Origin: Anaerolineae bacterium
Lineage (GTDB): Bacteria > Chloroflexota > Anaerolineae > Anaerolineales > Anaerolineaceae
Direction of reading: 5' to 3'
Length of the DNA stretch: 64,000 nt
NCBI GenBank assembly: GCA_013314735.1
Contig: JABUFD010000005.1
Location: forward strand, 1-64,000
The stretch's first letter is position 1. Every line of letters begins with the position of its first letter. The notes under the pieces are model-generated. The model was given only the letters and a program-made list of their open reading frames with translations. It was not told where the DNA came from and did not search any database. Positions 1 through 10,900 of the stretch are shown here, piece by piece. Both the position numbers and the translations under genes were made by a program.

Positions 1-263
1 AGAGGCTTCATTCGTCGTTGGGCTATGCCAGCCCGGTTGAATTTGAACTCTCTTCACGACATTAATCGTGTCTACTTTTTTTGTACTATTCCATTTCCGC
101 CTGGGGGAGGGGCGGGGTGGGGGTTCCTTTCGACTGGCTCAGGAACAGGAATACAGTCATGCTCGCGTGTAGTTGTGCCCGTAATGGTATGCCAGTTGCA
201 CAGCCCTTGCTTTTCACGAACCATTGCGAGAATGTTAAAGCCCTGTTGCAGGTGGCAGAAGAT
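1..263. other. left-edge stretch without a recognised gene
   Basis: No reading frame here has a ribosome site, a recognisable protein or an RNA signature. The stretch lies downstream of the minus-strand phosphatase gene that ends at 264. It contains a G-rich patch around 108-125 and a short GGGCT/AGCCC hairpin near 20-34. I see nothing else that can be supported. Confidence 0.5.
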
Positions 264-932
264 TCACGATTTTGAAAATTCGTTTGTCGATGGTTTCATC
301 CATTGAAACCGATCATCATTGCTGCAGCCGAAGTTGAATACCTTTAGCATGGGTGGGGTGGCAGGATTAAGCAATATTTCCGTGATGGATGCATTCGCGG
401 TGGCGTAGACCGCGGCGGATTGCAGCAGGATATTGATGGTTTCACTGATCCATCCCCCATGGCTGAATACCAGGATGCGCATGTCGTTGCCATTCAGGTG
501 CGGTAGGACGGCGGATTGATGAAACGCCAGCGCGCGCTGGCGGAACTGGTGCCAGCTTTCCCCGCCGTGTGGGCAATACTCGCGCTCTTCCCGTGCAAAC
601 CAGCGCTCACATTCCTGCGGCTGCTCCTGCCACAGGGTGGGGATGTGTGCACCGGACCAGGTGCCGTACTCAATTTCCATCAGGCGCGCGTCGGTTTGGA
701 TTGGCAGGCTACCTTCCAGGGCGATCTCGGCGGTGCGGCAGGCGCGCTGCAGGGGCGATGACAGTACCAGGATGGGGATTGGCTCAATCTGCCGCAGGAC
801 ACGGCAGGCAGGTACCAGGCTCCTGGCCTGGGCTTCACCAGCCGCATTCAGCGGAACGTCGGTATGTCCCTGGATGCGCCGTTCTGCGTTCCAGGCGGTT
901 TCCCCATGGCGGATCAGGATCAAAGAGAGCAT
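264..932 (-). CDS. histidine phosphatase family protein (phosphoglycerate mutase-like)
   Basis: This 222-residue protein belongs to the histidine phosphatase (branch 2-His) superfamily, which removes or moves phosphate through a phospho-histidine. The N-terminal LIRHGETAWN motif supplies the nucleophilic His and the Arg. The EYGTWSG segment in the middle and FSHGGW near residue 165 supply the acid/base Glu and the second His. Length is normal for the family. The substrate cannot be told from sequence; phosphosugar phosphatase or cobalamin-pathway phosphatase are both possible. I start it at the Met before LSLILIRHG. A TATAAT element at 939-944 ends only six bases before that codon, so the transcript may be leaderless. 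The in-frame Met at 950 is a less likely start. The gene follows the Fpg-like gene on the same strand after 45 bp. Confidence 0.85.
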   Translation of the reverse strand: MLSLILIRHGETAWNAERRIQGHTDVPLNAAGEAQARSLVPACRVLRQIEPIPILVLSSPLQRACRTAEIALEGSLPIQTDARLMEIEYGTWSGAHIPTLWQEQPQECERWFAREEREYCPHGGESWHQFRQRALAFHQSAVLPHLNGNDMRILVFSHGGWISETINILLQSAAVYATANASITEILLNPATPPMLKVFNFGCSNDDRFQWMKPSTNEFSKS

Positions 933-977
933 GGGTCCATTATAAACCATGCCGGTTCAGCCTGGGTGCTGCAAAAA

Positions 978-1829
978 TCAGTGCTGAGCGGGTTCCAGCG
1001 GTTGGCACACCGGGCAGATATAACAGGCACCGCCCTCAAAGGAGAACTTCTCGATGAAGCTGCCGCAGTTGGGGCACGGCTGGTTGACGGTGTCTTTGTT
1101 CAAGGCGGTGGCAAAGCGTCCGCGATTGCCGAACAGGTCAAATTCCGCATTGCGTCCGCCGTTGGTCAGGGCATCACGGACGGTGCTTTGTACCGCTGTG
1201 AGCAGCCGGGTTGCTTCCGCGTCACTGAGGGTATTCATCTTGCGTCGGGGGTGGATGCCAGCGCGGAACATGATTTCCTGGACATAACCGTTGCCCAGGC
1301 CGGTGACGTATTTGCGGCTGATGATCCATTTCTTGGCGCTAATTTTGGGCGCTTCTTCCCAGGCCTGCAGCCAGCGCAGGAAGGCTGTAGGGGTGACATG
1401 CTCTGAGAGCGGATCCCGTGCTTCCTCGAGGATACTTGCCTGGTGCTGGGCAGCTTCCTCTGCACTCACTGCGGCTATAAATCCCCACATTTGCACGCTC
1501 AAGGTCAGGCTGCTGCCATCTGAAAAAGAAACTTTGAGGTCATAACGCGCCGGGACACTGCTTTGATCGGCATGGTAGAGCAGTTTACCGCCGGTGTCGC
1601 CGATGTTCAGTACCGCACCGCCGGATGTTGCAATAAAGAGGTGATTGCCAACCGGGGTAATGGTGACGATGGTCTGGCCAACCAAGCGCTGGTTGAATTC
1701 TTCTTCAGCCTGGTTTGAAAAAACAAACTTCCGTTCCAGTCCCGGAAAATCGACCTGCTGGATGGTTTTTCCCGGCAGGACGGTGTTCATCTGTTCTGCA
1801 ATGGTTTTGATTTCGGGATATTCAAGCAT
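978..1829 (-). CDS. Fpg/Nei-family DNA glycosylase-like protein with altered active site
   Basis: This 283-residue protein has the Fpg/Nei layout: N-terminal beta-sandwich, helix-two-turn-helix region, and a C-terminal zinc finger with two CxxC pairs (CPNC and CPVC near residues 257-280). Classical MutM/Nei enzymes use the proline exposed after Met removal as the nucleophile. Here the start is MLEYPEIK, so Leu sits at that position, although Glu3 is kept. The AKYLL lysine region reads GNHLF and the usual MSG motif reads TGG. The zinc finger and overall fold suggest DNA binding, but classical glycosylase/lyase activity is doubtful. An AAGGAGGA ribosome site 7 bases ahead fixes the start. A consensus promoter lies at 1867-1895. 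A longer in-frame extension to 1961 reads through that promoter and is rejected. Confidence 0.8.
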   Translation of the reverse strand: MLEYPEIKTIAEQMNTVLPGKTIQQVDFPGLERKFVFSNQAEEEFNQRLVGQTIVTITPVGNHLFIATSGGAVLNIGDTGGKLLYHADQSSVPARYDLKVSFSDGSSLTLSVQMWGFIAAVSAEEAAQHQASILEEARDPLSEHVTPTAFLRWLQAWEEAPKISAKKWIISRKYVTGLGNGYVQEIMFRAGIHPRRKMNTLSDAEATRLLTAVQSTVRDALTNGGRNAEFDLFGNRGRFATALNKDTVNQPCPNCGSFIEKFSFEGGACYICPVCQPLEPAQH

Positions 1830-1866
1830 AAAATCCTCCTTCCATTTACACAATGAAAAGTGTACG

Positions 1867-1895
1867 TTTATAATATAATAATCCGATATTGTCAA
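1867..1895 (-). promoter_or_regulatory. sigma-70-type promoter of the Fpg-like gene
   Basis: On the minus strand TTGACA (1895-1890) is followed by a 17-base spacer and TATAAA (1872-1867). This is a near-perfect housekeeping promoter, about 40 bases ahead of the start codon at 1829. Confidence 0.75.
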
Positions 1896-1998
1896 ACAAC
1901 AATAGTGTATAAAATTGCATTTTTTACTCTCTGATTCCATTATCCATTTCGAGTATCTCACTTAACCTTCCTTATAAAATCCAGGGGAGAACATTATA

Positions 1999-4900
1999 TT
2001 GAAAACCATTAAAAATTTGCCGCTCCTTTTCGTGATCAGCATCACCCTCGTACTCATTGCCGCTCTCATTCCTGATGGCAAACATGCGGTGTCCGCATCT
2101 GTCGACCTGGCGCCAAATTACCGGGTCTATCTGGATCCGAGTATCAATAAAAAATTCGTCCCGATCTCGATTCCCCCAGGCGGGATCTCGCGCCTGACGG
2201 TGTATGTCTACAATCCCAATGACTACCCGTTGGTGAATGTAGCGTGGACAGACCAGCTGAATAAACTCCAACCCGGCATCATGATTGCCAACAACCCACA
2301 GGCGGTTACCACCTGCGGTGGAACGGTGACGGCGGCAGCCGGTTCCTCCAGTTTTTCGCTTTCTGGCGGTACGGTGGGCCCCAAGGTGGGGGCAGAGAAT
2401 GGTTCCTGTTCGGTGGCTGTGAACGTGACTTCTTTTACGCCCGGCAACCTGGATAATGAGTTCGTTCCCGGTGATTTGTTTGCGCAGGACATCCCCGAAG
2501 GTACAGACCCTGTGTATACATTCACCAATGCTACCGGTGTGGTGGAAACCCTGAATGTGGCTGACCTGTCTGATCCGACAGTAACCAAGTCCTTTACCCC
2601 TGCTACGGTGTGGGCCGGACAGCGTTCGCGGATGCGGATCACGGTTCGCAACAATGATTCCTCCTATCCTTTGACTTCGGTAAGTATCACCGATGCCTTT
2701 CCGGACGGCATGGTATTGGCAGATCCGGTGACACCCTATATTCATCCCAACTGCGGTAGTGAGGCAAGCCTGACCGGGAATGCGGGAGACGCCTCCGTAA
2801 CCCTCAACCAGGCAGAGATTCCCGCCAGTACCAGTTGTTATTTTGAAGTGTATATTACCGCAGCGGAAGAAGGCAGCTACACCAACACCATTCCAGCCAA
2901 TTCGGTTTCCTCCTATGAACAGGTGACCAATCCCGCTCCGTATAGCGCCACTCTGACGGTGAATGGCGTGCGCATGACCAAATCCTTCAGCCCGACCACG
3001 ATCCTGGCGGGGGAAGGTATCTCGACGATGACGATCACGATCCAGAACCCGTATCCATTCCCGTTAACGGATGCCGTCCTCGATGATCCGCTCCCTGGCA
3101 GTGACCTGGTATACATCCCCGGAACTGCCGCCACCACCTGCCAGGTGATAGGGACTCCCGCTCTGCTGACCCTTAGCAACAGCGACCGCACATTGACCCT
3201 GTCTGAGGCAACCATCCCGGCCGGGGTGATCAATACGGGCGTTGTCACCCCGGGCAGCTGCACGGTTACGGTGCAGGTCACTGCCCCCGGGAATGCGGCC
3301 GGCGGCAGCAACCGCAACCAGATTCCGGTCGGTGAATTGGAAACCGAAGAAGGGTATTCCAATACCAACTCACCCTATGCGGACCTGTTGGTCAATCCGC
3401 AGAGCGTTGCGGTCAATAAGGATTTCAGCCCCACCCGTTTTGAATTGGGCGGCCAGGCATACGTGGTGATTAACCTCACCAATCCAACCAGCACCGCTGT
3501 CACGAACGTCAACCTGACCGATTATTTGCCAACCGGTTTTATACCGGTGGTACCTGAGGTTACCGCTTCAACCTGCGGCGGTACTGTGACGGTTGATGCG
3601 GTTTCGGCACCGACCAGCATCACCCTCACCAATGGCACCATCCCCGCCAACAGCACCTGCAATTTCCGGGCGTTGATTACCACCACTGCCGGAGCGACTG
3701 CGACAACTTATACGAATACCATTGAGGCAAACGCCATCACAGGTGCGGGAATCACCAACCAGAGCAGCGATTCTCAAACTGTGGTGGTGTACCCGGTTAA
3801 CCGCGGGGTGGTGGCTTCGAAAACCTACATCGACAGCAACCTGCCGCAGCCCACTGGCAGCAATATTGAAGTGCGCTTGAATTTTACTGCCCCCCAGGAT
3901 GAAACCCTGACAGATGTTACCATCACCGATGTCCTCCCTGCGGGATTGACAATATCGAATACCACCGGCCCATTGGTGACTGGCTGCGGTACCGGTTACA
4001 GCCTGAGCGCGCCGACTGGCGGTGATACAATCCAATTGACCGGCGGTACGATCAATGCCGGCGCGCAGTGCCGTATCCGCGTGTGGGTGACCGGTGCCTT
4101 GCCTGGCAGTTATCCCAATACCATGAATCCGACTGATTTCACCAATCCTTCAGGCCAGACCTTTCCAAATCCGGTTTCTGATACCCTGATCCTCTCGGAT
4201 TTCCGCGTTCAGAAGTCGTTTTTCCCTGCCACGATCGAAGTAGGCGGACGTTCCACCCTGACGATCACCCTGATCAATGAGAACAGCGCGGCGATGGAAA
4301 ACGTATGGCTGCGGGACCGGCTGGAGAGCATGGGTGCCGGCGAGTTTCGCATTGCACCGGAACCCAATGCCAGTACCACCTGCGGCGGTACCCTGACCGC
4401 GGATGCCGGTGCGCACACGATCACCCTCAACGGCGGTTCCATTCCGGGCAATGATACTTGCGAGATCCTGGTTGATATTGAGGCGAGGTCAGGCGCGAAT
4501 ACATCCACCAATACCATCGTTCCCACGGATGCCACAGCGGAAATCGTTGGGACCGGGACACCGGTGAACCCCAGAGGCAATGCGACAGCGGTGCTTACCA
4601 TAGCGGACATGAATATCGAAGTGGTCAAGCGCTTTGATCCCTCGGCCGTATTTGGCGGTTCGTCATCCCGCATGAGTATCCTGTTGATCAATCCCAACGA
4701 TGTGCCGCTGCTGGATATTCGCTTTGCCGATTTCATGCCGGAAGGGATGGAAATTTCCCTGCCAATGGATATTGATACTTCCACCTGTGGTGGAATCGTG
4801 ACCGTCGCGCCGGATTTGCGCAGCTTCACCTATGAAGGCGGCACCCTGGCGGCGAACCGTCGCTGCACGATTTCGTTGAATGCCACCATCCGGGTGAATG

Positions 4901-7900
4901 GCAACCTGGTCAACACCATTCCGGCTGGCGCGGTGACCACGTTTAATGGCATCAGCAATGATGATCCGGCCAGTTCCACCCTGACCAACCTGCCGGGTGT
5001 GAGTGTACGCAAGTACTTCACCCCGAACATGATCCTGGCCGATCCCGAAGCATACGCCACCCTGACCATCCAATTCCGCAACACCGGGAACGCCCCGGTG
5101 ACTAATATGGGCCTGTACGATAGCTTCCCGGTTGGATTGGTTGTGGCAAATGGCAGCGCGCCAGCGCCTACCAATACCTGCGGCGGTACGTTTACCCCCG
5201 CTGCTGGTGATGGCTATGTGGAATTAAGTGGCGGTGGATTGGCCGGCGGCGGCTTGACAGGAGATGTTTGTCAGCTTACGGTTTCGGTGGAAAGCGACAT
5301 CATTGGTTCCTACCGCAATGTGATTGCCGGAGGTGATGTTACTTCGGATGATCCCAACACCACCAACCCGGATCCCGCAGAGGATACCCTGATTGTGTAC
5401 GGCACCCCTGCCATGCAGATCGTCAAGAATGTGACCAGCAGTGGGCCATATATCGAAAATGACACGATCAGCTATGAGATCATCGTCACCAACACGGGTG
5501 ACATCAGCCTGCCGAATGTGCAGGTGACCGATCCTGGAACAGATGTGGTGCTGGGGACCTGTACGCCGGCACTCGGTTCCTCCCTGGCTGCCGGTGATTC
5601 GATGACCTGTGCGGCTTCCCATGTCGTTACTGCTGCAGATATCCTTGCCGGTTCGTTCAGCAATACTGCTTATGGCGACAGCGACCGTACCGATCCGGTG
5701 AGTGATGATGAAATCGTACTCCTCTCCGGCGGGCCGGCGATGAGTATCAACAAGAGAACCAGTTCCACTGGCCCCTATGTGCTGGGGAGCACGATCACTT
5801 ACCAGATTGTGGTGCGCAATATTGGCACCATCACTCTCAATAATGTCCAGGTAACAGATCCTGGTTCCGGTGTGATGCTTGGTGCGTGTACTCCTGCTGC
5901 CGGTTCTTCCCTGGCAGTCGGCGCCAGCATGACCTGCCCCGCAACCCACCTGGTGACACAGGCGGACGTGGATGCAGGAACCTTCGTCAATACCGCGTAT
6001 GCGGACAGTGATGAAACTGACCCCGAAAGTGATTCGGTGGATGTGCCGATTTCGCAGTATCCGGGCATGTCTGTCTATAAACTGGAGGCATCCAGTGGTC
6101 TGTACGGTGTCGGCGATACAATCACGTTCGAGATTGTGACCAAAAACACCGGCAATACCACCCTGACCAATGTGACCGTGACCGATACCGGAACTGAACT
6201 ACCGCTGGGTCCCTGCACCATCAATGAAGACCCGACTGTGGTTTCGCTTCCCACCACTTTGCTGGTGGATGATGAACTGTACTGCGAAGCCTACCATGTG
6301 GTCACCCAGGCAGATGTGGATGCCGCGTCCTATACCAACACTGCCGTGGCGGATAGTGACCAAACAGACCCGCAGAGCGATGATGAAACCATCCCACTGG
6401 TGCAGATTCCGATGATTGAGCTCACCAAAACCGGAACGCTCAATGATGCGGTGGTGGCTCCTGCTGGCGAGGTCAATGCCGGCGATACCATCACTTATGC
6501 TTTCACGGTCGAGAACACCGGTAATGTCACTTTATACGATGTCAGCATTACGGACGTGGTGGCGGGCATGGTGATTAACGGCGGTCCGATCCTGTCGATA
6601 GCGCCGGGCGCAAGCAACAGCACGACTTTCACCGGTACTTATTCCCTTACCCAGGCGGATATCGACGCAGGTACCTTTACCAATACTGCCACCGTGCACA
6701 GCGAAGACCCGGTGGGCAACCCGATCACGGATAACGATGATGACACCCAGACCCTGAATGCTGCGCCGGAGATCACACTTGAGAAAACCGGCACGCTGCA
6801 TATTGATGTGGTTGCGCCTGTCGACCGGGTGGATGCGGGTGACACGATCACGTATGAATTTACCGTGACCAACACCGGCAACGTCACGCTGACCGATGTC
6901 ACCCTGGCTGATACCATCGGCGGGGTCACGATCAGCGGCGGGCCGATTGCATCGTTGGCTCCGGGCGCCAGTGACAGCACCACTTTCACCGGCACGTATA
7001 CCCTCACCCAGGATGATGTGGATGCAGGGACATTCACCAACATCGCCACTGCCACCGGGGAGGACCCGGACGGCGGAGACGTGACCGGTGACGATGACGA
7101 CACCCAGACCCTGGAGGCTGACCCCGGCATCACACTGCAAAAGACCGGCACCCTGAACCTGGATGTGGTTACGCCCGATGACCGCGCGGATGTGGGTGAC
7201 ACGATCACGTACGCTTTCACCGTGACCAACACCGGTAATGTCACTCTGACGGATGTTACCATTGATGACACCATTGGCGGGGTCACAATCAGCGGCGGAC
7301 CAATCACCCTGGATCCGGGGGAAAGTGATAGCACCACCTTTACCGGGTCGTACACTCTAACCCAGACGGATGTGGATGCAGGGACATTTACGAACACTGC
7401 CACTGTTATCGGCGAGGATCCGGATGGCGGGGATGTGACAGATGACGACGATGATACCCAGACATTGGACCCTGATCCATCGGTATTGTTGGAAAAAACC
7501 GGTATCCTCGATGACACAACGGTAACCCCTGCGGGCGAGGTGAATGACGGCGACACAATCACCTACACCTTCACCGTGACCAATACTGGTAATGTCACCC
7601 TCACCAATCTGACCCTGACCGATACCATTGGCGGGGTGACGATCAGCGGCGGACCGATTGCCAGCCTGGCCTCGGGCGCAAGCGACAGCACCACTTTCAC
7701 CGGTTCGTATACCCTTACCCAGGCAGATGTTGATGCGGGTATGTTCACTAACACTGCCACCATCACTGGTGAGGACCCGGACGGTGGAGATGTAACCGAT
7801 GACGACGATGATGAGCAGACCCTGACCGCGGTGCCGGAGATCACGCTGGAGAAAACTGGCACGCTCAATATTGATGTGGTCTCACCTGTTGACCGGGTGG

Positions 7901-10900
7901 ATGCGGGTGACACGATCACGTACGCTTTCACCGTGACCAACACCGGTAATGTCACCTTGACCGATATCACCCTGGCCGATACCATTGGCGGGGTCACGAT
8001 CAGCGGTGGGCCGATTGCATCGTTGGCTCCGGGCGCCAGCGACGGTGCCACCTTCACCGGCACATATACCCTCACCCAGGATGATGTCGATGCTGGCAGC
8101 TTCACCAATACCGCTACCGTCACCGGCGATGACCCGGATGGCGGGGAGGTTACCGATGATGACGATGACACCCAGACCCTGGAGGCCGACCCCGGCATCA
8201 CACTGCAGAAGACCGGCACCCTGAACCTGGACGTGGTCACACCCGATGACCGCGCGGACGCTGGCGACACGATTACGTACGCTTTCACCGTGACCAACAC
8301 CGGTAATGTCACTCTGACCGATGTTTCCATTGAGGATACCATCGGCGGGGTCACGATCACCGGCGGGCCGATTACACTGGATCCGGGGGAAAGTGATAGC
8401 ACCACCTTTACCGGCAGCTATACTCTCGACCAGACCGATATTGATACCGGAGCCTTCACCAACACCGCCACTGTTACCGGTGATGACCCGGACGGCGGTG
8501 ACGTGGCTGACGGCGATGATGATACCCAAACCTGGGATGTCGAACCCGGTATCACCCTGGTGAAAACTGGCACCCTGAATCTGGACGTGGTCGCTCCCAA
8601 TGACCGTGTGGATGAAGGTGACACCATCACCTATGCCTTTACCGTGACCAATACCGGCAATGCAACCCTGACCGATATCACCCTGGCGGATACCATCGGC
8701 GGGGTGACCATCAGCGGCGGCCCGATCGTGTCATTGGCGCCGGGCGCAAGCGACAGCACCACCTTCACCGGCACGTACACCCTGACCCAGGCGGATATCG
8801 ATGCAGGGACCTTCACCAACACCGCCACCGTTACCGGTGAAGACCCGGACGGTGAAGATGTGACCGATGGTGACGATGATGAACAGACCCTGGTCGCAGA
8901 ATCGGAATTGACGCTGGAGAAGACCGGTACCTTGAATATCGATGTGGTCGCCCCGGATACCCGTGTGGACGCTGGCGACACAATTTCCTACACCTTCACC
9001 GTGACCAACACCGGTAATGTCACCCTGACCAACATCGCCCTGGCGGATACCATTGGTGGGGTGACAATCAGCGGCGGGCCGATTCTCTCATTGGCCCCGG
9101 GTGCATCGGATTCCACCACCTTCACCGGCAACTATACCCTCACCCAGGATGATGTCGATACGGGCACGTTTACCAATACCGCTTCCGTTACCGGTGAGGA
9201 CCCGGATGGCGAAGAGGTGACCGATGATGACGATGACGAACAGACCCTGGCCGCGGTGCCGGAAATCACCCTCGAAAAGACTGGAACGTTGAATATGGAT
9301 GTGGTCGCTCCGGATACCCGTGTCGATGAAGGCGATACAATCACCTACATTTTCACAGTGACCAACTCTGGCAATGTGACCCTGACGGATGTGACGATCA
9401 CAGATACCATTGGCGGGGTGACGATCAGCGGTGGGCCCACCACGCTGGAGCCCGGCGAGACAGATGATACGACCTTTACCGGGGTGTACACCCTTACCCA
9501 GGATGATGTCGATGCGGGAAGCTTTACCAACACCGCCACCGTCACCGGTGAAGATCCAGACGGGGAAGATGTGACCGATGCGGATGATGACATCCAGAAT
9601 TTCACCGAGGAAGATTCGATCGGTGTGGCAAAACGTGTGGTTGGCGATCCCGAGGAAGTCAGCGCTGGCACCTGGAATGTCACCTATGAAATCCTGGTTG
9701 GAAATTACACCAATGTCAGCCTGACCCGCATCCAGGTGACTGACGATCTGCTGGCAACATTCCCGCCGGAGACTGTCTTTACCGTGCTGGAGGTAACCAG
9801 CGCAGACTTTGTGCTGAATCCCGATTTCGATGGAATTCCTGCGCCGGAGGGCGATATCAACCTGCTGGCGGAAGACGTTAATAGCCTGGCGGTTGGAGAG
9901 AGCGGTACGATCACGATCCTGGTACAGGTGATTCCTGCCAGCGGTGGACCGTTTGATAACACCGCCATTGCCAGCGGCGAGACGCCTTCGGGAGAGGAAG
10001 TGCAGGACGAATCCCAGGACGGCGATGACCCTGACCCGGATGATGACGGTGATCCGCTCAATAATAACGAACCTACACCACTCGATTTCGGCCCGAACCT
10101 GTTCGACCCGCCCTATGGGATCAAGCTCCTCAACGAGCGCAATTTGCCGCTGTTGGAGTGGACCATGGTGTGGATCAACGATACCAATATTGTGGCGATC
10201 AATGTGATTGCCTCGGACGGGATCCCGGAAGGCACTACCTTTTACGATACCGGCATTGAGAGCGGGTATCCGCTCCCGACCGGAGACCTCCCGGAAGGTA
10301 CGGTTTCCACCGGTGTGCAATGCCTGGATGATTCCGATACCACCACAACCACCCATTGCTATTATGAAGGCCCAACGGATGAATACCCCCTGGGGCGGAT
10401 TGTCTGGCAGGGGCGGTTGGGGCCAGACCTGGGTGTGACTGATCCTGAAGATGCCTTGCATGAGATTCGCATCACGTTCCAGGTGATGATTGACCGGGGC
10501 GTCACCCAGGTGACCAACACGGCCACAGTCGATGTTGACCGTGATGGCGACGGTGACACCGATGATGATGGCGAACAGGAAGTGGCGATTGCCGAAGAAA
10601 TCTGGAATGCGGCCCGTGAGCTGCCGGATACCGGGTTTGCGCCGGGCGTCATCTCATGGATACCGCCGCAAAGCCCATTGAAAGCATATACCGATCTGGA
10701 CACAATCATCCTGGAAGTTCCCGCCCTGAAACAATCCATGGAAGTGGTCAGTGTACCGCTGGTGGACGGTGAATGGGATGTCACCTGGCTGGGAAATGCT
10801 GCCGGGCACCTGGCTGGCAGTGCCTTCCCCACCTGGCAGGGCAACACGGTGATCACTGCGCATGTATATGACGCTTTTGGGCGACCCGGGCCGTTCTACA

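Noticed and set aside
1830-1961. Extended N terminus of the Fpg-like protein
   Set aside because: It reads through a consensus promoter, and a strong ribosome site marks the start at 1829.
6412-9609. Regular DNA repeats that could suggest a CRISPR or satellite array
   Set aside because: Units are 354-357 bp, in frame and code for DUF11 domains.
9088-10461. 457-codon minus-strand frame inside the giant repeat gene
   Set aside because: Antisense shadow of the repeats. Its apparent repeats only mirror the DUF11 array.
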